Part shown: positions 14,501 to 26,433 of the stretch, piece by piece
Position numbering within the stretch: position 1 is the first letter of the stretch
Layout: each line of letters opens with the position of its first letter
Assembly: GCA_019828545.1 (NCBI GenBank)
Contig: JACVRA010000139.1
Coordinates: 1 to 64,000, forward strand
DNA: 64,000 bases
Reading direction: 5' to 3'
From: Paracamarosporium sp. OC-R06-R3
Lineage: Eukaryota; Ascomycota; Dothideomycetes; Pleosporales; Didymosphaeriaceae
Made by a program: the position numbers and the translations under genes
The notes under the pieces: model-generated
Databases searched by the model: none
The model's input: only the letters and a program-made list of their open reading frames with translations
Told to the model about the DNA's origin: nothing

Positions 14501-15262
14501 GAGCCACAGCGGCGAGCGTCGCCACGGGGACAAACAATTACTCCACAGGATCTCCTCGCGAGTGTTCTTGCTTATGCGCGTCGGACTTGACGTTCCACCA
14601 AACGATGCGATGTAGTTCATGAACCAGTCTGTTACCATCATAGGGTGGGTGGTGTCGCGGTCTTCCTCCAATAATTGTCCGCCTTTTCTCACACGGGGTT
14701 GAGTACCTTCCGCAGCTTGGGTCGACATCATCGCAACGGTGTATGCAAGTGATTCTCTAAAGGCTTCGTCTTGCATGGTCTTGAGAGATACTTTTGATGC
14801 CGCCCCGGGGAAAACTCGAACCAATCTTCCTTTGGAACTCATGGCGGCTTCATTGGTTGGTGAGAGCTCGAACGACTCGAATATAACATCTTCGCCACAG
14901 CGGGTGATGAGAAGCGCTGCGTTCTGCGCTTTGATTTCCAGCGGTATCGAAGTGTCTTTAGAGGCAAACGCGAGTTTTTGTAGGATGTCTTTCAGCTGGT
15001 GCTCGCTGACATTGCCGTGGTGGTCCCGGCTGTCACGAAGGTTTCGAATCAAATTGATCCCAGAAGCGATAACAGACTTTGCATCGCAGTCCCATACACT
15101 GTCAAACGTAGCTTCTAGAGCGCATGTAGCGGCATCCAGAAGACAACGCTCGTCGGTGGCGTCGTTGTCGTCCTGCTGGGGCAGTTTTGGTGGAAGGACA
15201 ACATGATGAACGAGATACAATATCGTATTGACCGATAGCCCTTGTTCAGAAGAAGGCGCCAT
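5588..15262 (-). CDS. Giant DUF6606-DUF3638-DUF3645 ATPase-like protein, apparently disrupted
   Basis: Exons in transcript order are 15262-14388, 14272-11586, 11536-8744, 8683-6915 and 6858-5588, about 3,130 codons. The N-terminus (LSVNTILYLVHHVVLPPKLPQ, then PWRRSPLWLLVRV) matches DUF6606. Near 8770-8820 is a Walker A loop (LLMGGGKSSTIIP), followed across a clean intron by VRIIVAKPQSKQM, the DUF3638 signature. The end holds a Walker-B-like LDEAHTRGTDL and RAAVTLGQGLVKDKLTQG-CMRMRKLG, the DUF3645 signature. The family is large and fungal, looks SF2-ATPase-like, and its function is not established. Two defects are visible: the exon 1 frame moves by one base near 14450-14470 between DKK and DSLYKTF, and an in-frame TAA lies at 9910-9912 between NGSEEA and IPKGG. 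Short introns could explain either one, but each would delete residues I believe are conserved. It may be a pseudogene or carry assembly errors. The four splice junctions themselves are well supported. Confidence 0.8.
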
Positions 15263-16885
15263 CTTCGGAAAGTATTAAGGTCAGATAGTTGAAGAATCGG
15301 CGGCAACTGAGAGCAGTTGATCACAAGTAAGGTGAGAGTGTGCAGGCACAAACTTAGGCAGAGACGTGTCGCACAGATGAGTCAGAAGAGGCCAACGCGA
15401 CTGCCTAAAATGGCGAACTAAAAGTGTAAACGGCGGATAGTGAGTGGTGAGTAGTGAGTAGCGAGTGACAAGTGGTGAATGGTGAATGGTGAATGGTAGT
15501 TACTAGCACAGGGACAACGGCGAGACTACTCTTACTACCTTTGAAAAAAACCGGATCCCATTCACAAAGGATCACAATCCGCTGAATACATAAAATACAA
15601 AACATAACAGCTGATTTTCCCTTGTCGCTTGGAGTCAATAGCGAGTGCACTCCATCCTTCGCTTTTCCGGCCGCACCAGATCCGCTTGCCTATCCTTTAT
15701 CCACCGTTCTCGTTTATATCAAAACTCCTGTGTTAATCAGTAGATAGTAGATATATTCGAGGTTTATATTGTTCCGTTCTAGGAGTTGTTGCTGGCTTCG
15801 GTGAAATGACTGGTCGTACCAAGATCACGATACGTAGTAGCGCACTCCAGCAAATATATTACATACTTAAACGCAACGTACAGAAAAGAGAACAGGTTAC
15901 AGATCTATAACCACTCAAACTCACCGCCTCTTCCATGCACAGTGTCCAAGTAATAATGAATACTTATTCCACCACCACAGTCAAGCGTTGACCTTTCAAA
16001 ACTCGATTTTTTTCCTCTATGTCTGATAGATAACACTCTATCAAGCTCAACTGCTCGCTTTATATCGAATAATAAATCGGCGTATTATATACATTCCACA
16101 AGATTAAAATATTTGAGGTGCAAGACAAAGAACAGCAGCTCCAGTGTGATACAAGCTACCTATAACGATGGATAGGTTTTGGCGAGACTAATTGCAGTCG
16201 CACCTATGCATTAACAACAGATTTGACAAATCGCACCTGTTTTGAGGTGTAGAGCATGAGCTGGGGTGCCAAATGATGCTTAGCGGACAAGGTATCTTCT
16301 TTCTTGTTAAGCTGCGATTGGAAGGCGTTTTTCACAAGTCATGGTCGGTTGCAAAGCACAACCAATTGGCTGCTTGCCTGATACAAGGCCCACAAAATCC
16401 TTCGAAGCTGCGGCGGAATCAAATGAACCATAAGAGTGATGTTGAAAGGAAAAAAGAAGGTAGGCACAGAATAATTGAAGCACGATGACTTTTCGTTCGT
16501 GATCTGTCGGTCTACAAGAAGCCATTCCGAGGTAGAATTCCTGGGTTTACAATTCGCCAAGCACGATGGTTTACGGTGAGGCTGTAGCGACGGGTGACGA
16601 TCACCGGGCCAAGATTTGCCAATGAACCAATGATGATTGCTCAAACGAACGCCATCTCGCAAGGGCCGGCGCACATGTTATTTATATTGAATACTTGATC
16701 CGATGGTATTCTAAGCGCTGTGTTTTTCTTGACACGCCTTCCCAGTCTAAGAATCGGGAGAGAGACCCAGGCGCCGCTACTACCCTTCAACCCATCTACT
16801 TGCGTCTTATCGGTTATCATGATAGAGTCATAGCGAAATCACGTTGCTAGAATACTGCCATCCAACCAAATAACAAGTAAGCGCA
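15263..16885. other. intergenic, no gene seen, holds a short tandem repeat
   Basis: This region separates the divergent giant gene and membrane-protein gene. It is AT-rich between about 15700 and 16150. The only structure noted is the degenerate repeat at 15438-15500. Confidence 0.55.
15438..15500. repeat. degenerate GTGAGTAG / GTGAATG tandem repeat
   Basis: Seven to eight imperfect copies of a 7-8 nt unit run head to tail: GTGAGTG and GTGAGTAG variants first, then three GTGAATG units. It looks like ordinary replication-slippage sequence upstream of the giant gene. Confidence 0.75.
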
Positions 16886-18440
16886 ATGTCAAACATACCA
16901 GGGATTCAATGCGCTGGGAATACGTTCATTAGCTTTAAGGGAACTTTCCCTATGCCAGACGCGGATATCAATGGAATAGGCGTGAGTTTTCTAGGCCGCA
17001 CAGCTATATCCTTGATTAGCTAAGTTCTTGCAGGTTGTTGTATCCTTCTCGGTAGCTGCGTATGCATCATTTATCCTAGGCGTCGTTTTCTACTTGTTAG
17101 GTTGCGTACCTTGCCAACATCTAAGCACTTTCGAGAGGGGATTTATCAAGCCCAGAGTCACTTCTCAGTTGGTCCGAGATTTCCAAAAAGGTGTATCAGT
17201 CATCAGCGAGCAACAGATGATGACCGCGATAGGCGTTCTCGCAGCTGCACTCGCACGTATGAAAGATTACACCGTTTTCGATTTCCAAACTATCATTTAC
17301 CTTGCTTGGATGGCAATCAATATGCACCTTTCCACGTTGAGTATCCTGAGGACCACCTTCTGGCATCGGCCGCGACTTCGAGCTTTCAAGTTACTCGGCA
17401 TGTGCGTTATGTTGGCGATGATGTGCATTGCTATATACCCCACTACAGAGTATACCTGGGCAGGCAGCACTGTTCGAACCAAAGGCTTCTGTTCCAGCGC
17501 CGACAGCTGTTTTGGTCTTGAAGAGACGGTTGAACTCCATTTGCGGCCTGAGCGCCACAGACGAGGTTTTATCGTCCCACAAGGGCCGATCGCCTATGTC
17601 ATTCTCATCATTAGTCACATGTGGCAATCCGTTATGCTGTTTCCGAAAGCACACACTTTCATCAGCGGCTTTTTCCAACGTCCGCTGCATTTCCTCGAAC
17701 AACGCATGCTACATACGAATCCCAACAACCCTTCACGCAAATCGAAACGCAAGATTACACATCGAATCATCATCGGCATTTACATGTTTGTGCTTGCATT
17801 ATTAGAAGTCACAGGGTCATGGGCCTTCTCGCAGTTCCTCGTCGGCCTACATCTCGCATGGAGTTCTTTTCAGCTTTTCCTCCCACGCTTCATCAATCTC
17901 CCTTCTTGCGTCGCAGAGTACTTGAACCGGTGGAACTTTGGACAAATTCTGCCTATGGTACTTATGTTCGCCCCTGGTTACAGCATCGCGACCTACTACC
18001 TCCAACAACGTGGCTCCGACACCCCAGTCACAGCCACCACCACCACTAGAACTACCACTGCTCAAGGCGCACAGGATGATCCACCAATAACTCCAAGCCC
18101 CAGTCCCCCCGAAGACCCATCTTTTTCACAACTCCTCGAACAGCTCCAGACATCGGACCCAGAGGCCCGAGAGTCCCTACGCGCATATTTCTTCGCCACG
18201 CCACAATTCCGACTAATCGTCTTCGCCCAATGCTTCATCGCCGTTATGGGCGTCTTCGGCTACTTCTTCTCCACCGCAGTAGCGCTTCGTATCTACGACG
18301 ACTCCGCAACGTTGTCCCAGAAATGGTACGAAATAAGCTATAAACTGTGGCCGACTGTGATAGCAAGTGCATGCGCATTTATCCTGGTGTTTTTCGCTTC
18401 CGTCGCGTTTCCGTTTTTCTGTCCAAGGTTGCATGCGTAG
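16886..18440 (+). CDS. multipass membrane protein of unknown function, 500 aa
   Basis: Exons are 16886-16981 and 17034-18440, joined over a 52-nt intron with a GTGAGT donor. The short first exon encodes an N-terminal Cys/Asn/Asp segment that ends DINGIG. This is the usual start of a fungal-specific family of uncharacterised integral membrane proteins. I see about seven to eight hydrophobic stretches: near residues 34-55, 110-130, 150-165, 205-222, 262-285, 290-305, 330-350 and two near the C-terminus. A polar loop with Thr/Pro-rich sequence lies near 365-400. No catalytic motif is visible, and function and membrane location are unknown. Confidence 0.8.
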
Positions 18441-19020
18441 AAGGGGCGGTATGTTAAGGGTAATAGTTAAATCGCGTATATATGTGGGTGAACTATTTGT
18501 CGGTGTTAGAAGTATTAAACTTGGAGAAATTTCTATAGGTTACACATGCAAATACAATGCACAGAAAAGGCATGTTTCTTCAGTCTGCAATTACATATTG
18601 CACCACTCCTAGCACGTACACTGCCCAAGTAATAACGACCATCTTACTCTAGCTCCCCTTTTCCAAAGGAGCCCGAACGCTATCGTCTCCAATAGAACCT
18701 GCAGTAACGTGTGAAAGGGCAAACAGCGTCCACGAGAAAGATATCAGATAGACAACAACAAGCGCACACACGACCCAGTATTCGCATGCGTCAAGTATAG
18801 CCACGTGAACGAGACCAAGTCGCGCATCAAGGGTATCCATATAACAACTATCTTTCGACTTGCTTGCGGGAAGGAAGCCTACGGGAACGTAGCACTATCT
18901 CAATGGAAACAAAGCTTTGAATTAAGGCCATACTGGCCTAGCCACATTGACGCAGAACGGCCTCACGCGGGTATTCCAAACGCCTATACACCATGACTAA
19001 TCACGCACATCGCTTCCATA
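18441..19020. other. convergent intergenic region
   Basis: This lies between the 3' ends of the membrane-protein gene and GCP3, so it should hold both terminators and 3' UTRs. No further coding signal was found. Confidence 0.6.
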
Positions 19021-21886
19021 CTAAGAGCCAGCCTTCTCACTAGCAGGTCTTGCTGCAGCCGCAGCAGGTGTCTCCTTTTCTTTTTCCCGTTTCTTCTCCC
19101 GTCTGTGGCTATGCCGTCTCTTTGGCTGATACACGTCGTTGAAATTCATGACCATGGCTAGCCAACGCATGTCGTGGTCGGGCTGGTGTACTAGGTCTCC
19201 GAGCAAGATCGTGATCCTTGCGCGGAAGTCTTTGATCAGGTGGGCCAATCGCTTGCGCAGCGCGGGGAGGACGTCATCTTCGCCGGCACCTGTGTCGCCG
19301 ACAGAAAGTAAAGGCGCTGTGAAAGGCGAGTCGGCATCTGAGCGAGATGCGCGTTGGTTTGAGAAAGGATCGGGCGAGGAGGTGTCCCTTTCGGTGAGAC
19401 CCCAGCGACCGGCTGCTGTGCGCGTTTCGATTCTCGCAGCGTGTTCCTGGAGGCGAGTGAATTCGGCAACAGAGAAGGAGTAGAGACCGTCAACGGCATC
19501 CTTGTACGCCAGCATCGTCTTCAGTAGCTCGTGAAGCTGGCCCGTAAAGTCAGTGCTTTGGCTGCCTAGTAGACCTTTCCTCGTGATGCTGTTCAAATAC
19601 TTGGCGTGCGCTTCAATCATGTCGTCAAGCGTGCTTTCTGGTTTGTGCAACGCTTCTTGAAGCTCGTTCCAGGATGACTCAATGACTTCGAATAGAATAT
19701 AATATTGCAGCTGGTCGATGAAGTGCACCATTTCTGCAATACCACAGCGGACCTTCTTCCAGTCTGAGCCTACCTTATCAGATACGGTACCCAGCACGCC
19801 GCGAGCGCCAGTCATACAGCGTCGCCATGTGGAGCCAAGGGCGAACTCAACGCGTTTGACGCGCCAAAGAAAGTTGAAAACTTTCAGATATTGTTTTGAG
19901 CCGAAGGGCGTGACGATTACATCCACAGGCGCGTCTATCTTATATTCGAGCGTGAAGACATCCCAACCGATTTCGCCGTGAGACAGTTCAAGCATTCGAG
20001 AGTCGAGCCGCCGAAGCACATCGGGTGAATCGAATTGCGCGTTAGAATTTCGCACAGCGTGCTCGAGCTGCGCGGTAAGCGTATGTCTGTACTGCGTGTT
20101 TGCGGGACGATCCAAATTTGCTGATAACGACTCCATTAGGACCGCGATAAAGTCTCCAGCGCCAAGGAGTAGGTATTTCTTCAACGCTTGCAAGTGTTCA
20201 AACAGTTTGAATTTGTTCGCCATGAGATCGATCAACCGTGCCATAGTGGTCTTGTATGCATCGCCGATAGACTGTTCGAGGTTGGCTGTGTCACCATAGT
20301 GCAGCTCTTTCGATGCTTCTTTAGAGTATGTGTCCACCCAAGCAGCATCTCCGCAACCATAGCGGATGAAGTTGAGGGTCTTTCCGATTAAGAAGACTTT
20401 GTTCGCAAATTCTTTAGTGATGATGGTTGGTATCATCTTCTCTTTCAGCTTGTACTTGTCTTCCCATACACTTGTCGCGCCTCCCTTGCCTTCGTTACTG
20501 TTCGACAAAGCTGCTTCGTTGATCTCCTCCTCACTCGGTTCATAGACAAAGAATTCACCAAACGGATCCGCAAGCTCGCCGTCGTATATCCACTGTCGCA
20601 GCATATCGTAGAATGGTCGTGTGACATGTGAAAGCAAACGCTCGGCAAATGCTCCAACATAAGGGTCACCGTGAGATAGCGAAAACGAATGGATCAGTGA
20701 TATCAGCTCTCCGCCTTTCTTTCCCTTGGATTCTTCAACCATCAGGCTCATCAGACGAAGGCCTTGTGTAGCTTCACGAGTCCAGATGACGCAGCGCTTG
20801 AGCGTGACACCAGCTTTGCCAATTCCATGATGCGGCTGCACATCGTCTAATTGAGCCAAAGCTCTCCGGATCTGCCCTTCCAAAGTCGCGACCAGACCCA
20901 GATATGACCTCAGCTCTTTGCCCAGCGCGGAACGAAAACTCTGTCCCACCAAGCCTCCCTCGGTCGAGTCCACGAATTCGGAAAGCCCGCGATATAGCAG
21001 AGAGGGCTCGGCGAGGGTGTGCAGCAAGCTCACGAGAGGCACAGGCAGTGATGGCGGCAGTTTGATAGCGGTGGATGAAGAGAAGGCGAGGTTGCTCGAC
21101 GATAGCCCCTGCAAGGTAAAAGGTAAATCTCGTAGGAGTGCGGGTTCAGTAGGGCCTTCTGTCCCATCTATTTGCTGTCGGTCGACAACGGGTTCCTTTG
21201 CTATGTCTTGTGTCCGCCTGTCCCGGCGCCGGTCTGGTCGTTCTGCCCGTTCTGCAGGTGCTGCCAGACGAGCAGCTTCCGCCTTTGGGGATTCATCGTG
21301 ACTTTCGTCGTTGAGTGGTATTTGTGACAGACCGGGCCGCGCAAAAGCGTCTCTAAATGCTGGACTGCGCGAAGTTCGTCCATTGGTAGCCTGATGCCGT
21401 GGGGGTGTGGAAGGCTCGCGAATACGTCCGCGACGTTCTGAGGGTTCGGGAGCTTGCGGTATGTCGGAGAGCTCGTGAAGGAAGTAGAGCATGCGCCATT
21501 TCTGGTCGAGCACGGGCTGCGAGACCAGACGCGAGAGAAGGTTGTTGAAACGGGCGCTCTTCTGCGTGCCGCCCACATCTGACAGTACTTGACGCTGTCA
21601 GCAAAAGCCCAAAGCAGCAACGTGGATGCTCACATCTTCGGTCAATCAGGCTAGCGACATGGTGAATGTCCGCAACAACAGGGAGCTCGCCGGCGATGCT
21701 GAGCTCTCTGTAGGCGTGGTCGTAGGCGACATCGTAGCGCTCGTTGGCCACATCCTCGTCCTCGTCGGGGTCTTCGGGCACGATGCGCACCAGCAGTTCG
21801 TTCAACGCGTGCTCGACGCGTTCCCGGTTGAAGGCGGCCATCAGGACGCGTCCATGTCGAGTGTTTTCTGCAGGCGCCTCGGCCAT
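19021..21886 (-). CDS. gamma-tubulin complex component 3 (GCP3 / Spc98 / Alp6 family), 936 aa
   Basis: Exons in transcript order are 21886-21634 and 21578-19021, with a 55-nt intron. The start at 21886 was chosen because MAEAPAEN begins the family's N-terminal helix; an in-frame Met further upstream has no family support. Residues about 1-85 are the GCP3-type N-terminal region, continuing across the splice into TQKSARFNNLLSRLVSQ. A charged linker follows, then the GCP N-terminal domain (from LLRDLPFTLQGL) and the C-terminal grip domain (from about FKLFEHLQALKKYLLLGAGDFI), which binds gamma-tubulin. The tail is Lys/Glu/Arg-rich low complexity. It acts at the spindle pole body and other microtubule-organising centres in the gamma-tubulin small complex with GCP2. 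Length and architecture are normal. Confidence 0.92.
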
Positions 21887-22622
21887 GTTTGGGCTTCCCC
21901 AAATCCGGCGGTCGCGGGGTACGGCCCGTGCGCCCCATCGCGGCTGCTGCCCTACGATACCAACGCCATTCACCCTTCATCGTCTCCACAAGCATTAAGC
22001 AGAACGATGCGATATTCTTTACCCTGCAATGCATGCTGTTGGACCGGACTCATACTACAATAGTCCGTGCTATCGTCGAGCTCCTCGGGTTTCACCTACC
22101 CTTTGTTAACCCCCAGTATACTGACCAACAGCTGAAGACCTTCAGTGTTGATATAGTAATTCGACAGCTCTTGAATATGAATGTGGTTCGAATGGAGTAC
22201 ATTCCAATACATATTCGGCCGGAAATGAATAAGTGTGCTTCCACTGATATTCACTGGCTCGCAGCTGCAGTCCTCGCTCACCACCATGAACACAATGCAA
22301 GGCCCAAAGTCCAGATTAGGCCATATTATGTATTGTCGATCTTACGGTAAAACAAGTCGCAACTCATTTACTGCCTGTTTGTTTATTTCCTTCATCTGAA
22401 TTTGGATGCCATCCTATCGCTCATCAGCCAGCGTTCTCTTACCAACCGCGACCGCTCGAAGCTATCTCACTCGTAACCTCCAAAGGCCACTAGAGGGCCC
22501 ATAAGATATCTCACTATATATTCCAGCTTCTCTACTCGCTTGTTTTCTTCTTCCTCACCTACCTCACGACCCATCTGCAACTCTTCAGCTCTCTCCTACT
22601 GCTTCCCGTCTACAGCTCCACC
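21887..22622. other. divergent intergenic region between GCP3 and BTB-like gene
   Basis: This holds the promoters of two divergent genes. A CT-rich stretch at about 22530-22620 just ahead of the ATG at 22623 is typical of filamentous fungal core promoters. Confidence 0.55.
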
Positions 22623-24345
22623 ATGACCTCGATCAAGCGCAACGAGACGCCACAGTCTACTACCAGCGAGGTAGGTTGTCCACCTAGGACCGAAAAAATC
22701 TAGCAGACACTCTTCTAACATGAGTTTCGTAGGATTCCGTACCACGAGCTAAACGCCAGCGCATCGAGACGCCTCCCAGCTCTGGAACTAGTGAGTCGCA
22801 TTGTGGCTTACAAACAGAAGCGGAGCATTCATCCTATACGCCATCCACAGATAGTGCTATGCATTCGGTCATTGCCTCGCAGGGTTCCAACGACATCGAA
22901 ATTCTCGACCCGGAGGGTGCCAAAATTCAGGCTCAGCAGGGAGCCATATCATCTGGTGCCACTCCTCCTGTGGTAGCTAGCGAGCCAACACAGCGTCAGA
23001 CGCTTGAGTCTGTAACTCTGTCTCTTCGCCGCCGAAATCATGACTGACCAAGCACAGTGAGCTTTCCAAGACTATCGTTACCCTCGAGTGTGGCAACGAC
23101 CTGAAAAATCAATACCACATTCCTCTCGGCCTCCTTTGTGCGCAAAGCGAAATGCAGCTGAAGTTGTTTTTGCGAGCCAAAGACCTCCACGACCGTTACG
23201 CTAGAGCGAAGGCTCTCAAGAAGGAGGTGAACGCTATATTCCCACTACTAGAACTCCACAAGATTACCTACACGGAACAAGGCCGCGAAAAGGTATTTGA
23301 GCTCGATGGTGTTCTTTTGTATGGACTTTGATTGACTCGAGCGATACAGGCGATGGAGCTCATCCTACAATGTTTGGACCACTTTCCCATCGAAGGGTAT
23401 CGGGCTGGACTAGTCCGAAATCTTACAGACGCCACAGACACGCTATTCGAGATCAATAGTCTACACATATCACCGCCCAGCAGAAAATTTGACAAATCGA
23501 AATACCCCAAGAATGACCCACACAATCGTCTCCAACTCCTCCGCAATGAGGCCGTGTATACGGTGCTCGAGCGCATTAACTGGTATCTATGTATGCTTAA
23601 GGATGCGGAAAAGAGGAATGCATTGAAAAACGCAGTGAAAGCGGCCGCGCAACGACGAATTCTACTTCCTAACGAAGATCCTGCGACAGTTGAAGCTCTT
23701 GTCAAGTGGCTATTCAAGGACGGCCTCTCTTTCAAAGACGTCGAACAGTTGTGCAAGATTTCCACGCTTGCCGAGAAACTTGGAGTTAGGAGACTCGCCA
23801 CCGAGTGCATGGATCTCCTCACGAAGTCTACATCGCGCACGATAAACCAAGCGAAGTGCGAGGGTGTTACGCTGAATGACCTTCTATTGGAGAACGCCCG
23901 AACACAAAATTTAGGACCAGAACAGGCCAAAAACGGTGACCCTCTTTCTTCTTCCCACGTGATTGGAGAAGTATTCCGGTATACTTTGAAATCAAAGGAC
24001 TCTCCTCGCATACTACAGGATATAGTCGCAGACACGATAGCGGAAAGTCAGGACGATGAGCTGTTCTCTCGACTCTTTCCGGCTATGAGTCGTGAGATGT
24101 GTGGCAAGATTACAACGGCCATGATGCGCAACGCGAAAACTCAAACAGCGACGATAGCGAAGGAAGAGCGCAGTCAAACACAAGTTTACCCTGCGGTTTC
24201 TCGCAGCGCATCCATCAAATCGGACGTGTCCCAAAATCAGAACCAGGACATGAAGCAGGAGTCGAAAACTGCGCACAACACAGTCGACAGCAGTGGACGC
24301 GTCATCCGTGGCAACGAGCAAGCCGACAACGCTAACATCAAATGA
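22623..24345 (+). CDS. BTB/POZ-like domain protein, 517 aa
   Basis: Exons are 22623-22670, 22733-23007, 23058-23292 and 23350-24345. The intron at 23008-23057 has a weak GTCTGT donor. An alternative GTAACT donor with a nearer acceptor would also keep the frame, so that junction is uncertain by a few codons. The first 130 residues are basic or low-complexity (SVPRAKRQRIETPPSS suggests a nuclear signal). The middle carries a fungal BTB-like core. Its recognisable part is DPATVEALVKWLFKDG followed by LCKISTLAEKLGVRRLATECMDLL, the pattern of the final strand-helix segment of BTB domains. The C-terminal 60 residues are polar and disordered. Such proteins are numerous in Dothideomycetes; many are thought to be adaptors, but no partner can be named. 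Confidence 0.78.
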
Positions 24346-26433
24346 GGAGACAAGCCTTAGGCACTCTCTCAATCACCATGGGTTATCTAGTTTTCTCTGC
24401 GCTTTACACAGTCTCGGAGAGAGGAACAGGAAAGATTGAGGGGTAGTATGAAATTCGGGAACTGTACATTTTATCCGAGGGAATCATAGCACCCTCAGCA
24501 TCTCACTACACGAGGACATGACGAGATGGTCCGATTTCTTCTAGCGATCTTTTCACTTTTCATTTGCGTTCACTATAGCTGGTTGCTGAGTTGGCCTGAA
24601 CCACTATTGGATACCTTCCACAAAACTCAGGCTGAGTTCTCAAGAGTAGTGGATGAGTCTTCATCTTTTCACTTTGTTCCATACATATAGATCCAGCTAA
24701 AGCCTCCATCAAACATGTCTATTCATTCACATTGCTATGCAAGAAACCCCAGAACAATCGACTGACTGCAATAGTGTCAAATCTCTCAGACACCAACAAA
24801 TTCCATGGATAGACGCACCAATAGCCCGGTAATCCTCATAGCCTCAGAATATTAAATAATCTTCAACTTTGCATTCTTACTCTGACTGATAACTTGAAAC
24901 ATAAGGTACGTCATCCAGTATTAGGTAAATGTATCTCTCAACACCTACTCCACGTTGGCATACACTCGAGTCAAGGAATGAGTTTCCCTATATATCATCG
25001 CAATTCTCAATGTTTGTCCATATCTACAAGCTTGCGGAAAAACGGTATAACTATGATTGTCTTCTATGATACTATGTGTTAGTAGTGACACAAACTGTTA
25101 CCCGCGGTACCATAGAATACCTGTGGTGCAGGAACAGCCTGGACGACCTGGCGTCAGAAGGCCTCACGCATACCTGTTATAGGCCGCCACGATTCTTCTT
25201 AGCTGCGGCTAACCGAAACGTCAGAACCACATTGAGCATGGAGAAACAATGTCCAGTAACTTGTGCAACCGAGGAAGGATACTATTGACATTTCCTGGCG
25301 TGTAACGTATGGAGGCGAGCCTCAGACTTTCCGAAAACCGGGTCCCGCGCTTGTCTAAGCGTGGTTTCTTGCACCAAACGAGCGATCGGCATGAACATGC
25401 GTTGGTGGCGTGCCTGGATGCTCAGAGAAGACCTGCACTCAACTCTTTTCCGTGTTCGCGTGTACGCATGTGTGGACAGCGTTACTGAGTTGTAGATAGG
25501 TTTGCCAGCATGCCTCGCTTGGGACAAGAATACCATTCTTATTGATACTCAACTCATGAACTTCAACTCGGTAGAGTCTGCGCCAGTCAAACCCACCGGC
25601 TGGTTACTCTTTCGGAAAATTGAGGCATTGAAGATCCAAAACGGTTCCCCTTGCAGAACACACCAAAAGCACAAGAGCTTTGACTCCCGCATGATCCCAT
25701 ACCGTTGCGCCCTACCCCTAGCCACGCTTTCAGTACCACAAACATATTTACTCCTAATCGTGATCAACATCGTAACGAAAATGCTGCATCGCTTCCACCT
25801 CGCCTGCCAGACAGTTTCACTCGATTTGAAGAAAGGACGCCGCCCATTCTCTTTCAAAGTCAACGACTCAAGCGAGTTCCCTGGAATGCTGCTTCGCAAC
25901 AGCATCTGAAACGTCAACAAGCGCTTATTTCCGAACGCATCAGAAGTCCTTGTCCGACCACCATGCAGAAGAGCTCTCTCGAACGCTCTCGGAGATTTTA
26001 CACACGCGCACCAGGGGGCGTACATGTCGCCAAGCGTGGGTCCTGCACGTCATATCGATGCTGTAAGGACCCGATGTGGATATATCATGCCTGGTCTGGG
26101 GAACGTGGTGGCTCGGCAGGCGAGACCCATGTTGTGTCTTCCCGGTTTGCATTCCACGTGGAGTGAGTGCGGCACTTGTTGCGGCATTTGGGCTACTTGA
26201 TACAGTGGCTGTTTATATCATCGTGTCGGATCCGAGCAGTTGTCTATTCACTTTTCTCTTCAGTCTTCTCTAGAGTGCGCTCGAAGTATCAAGTTTGACA
26301 TATGCAACAGTGAGAAGCTCAGCGTCGACATCTGACTTGTCTGAGACCAGACCGTATTCGCTTTCTTACAGCCATCCTTCCCGACGAGCTACAAACCCCT
26401 TCACAACTTTCACAGACATCTCTAACTTACAAG
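24346..26433. other. long intergenic region, no gene seen
   Basis: ORFs of up to about 158 codons occur on both strands near 25500-26170, but they overlap one another and lack family motifs. I could not build a splice-consistent gene. The last 150 bases lead into the membrane-protein gene. Confidence 0.5.

Noticed and set aside
23268..24035. 255-codon minus-strand ORF
   Set aside because: Exactly antisense to the BTB-like coding exon; a shadow.
25502..26166. Overlapping ORFs of 135-158 codons on both strands
   Set aside because: No motif, mutually overlapping, not joinable to neighbours by splice sites.
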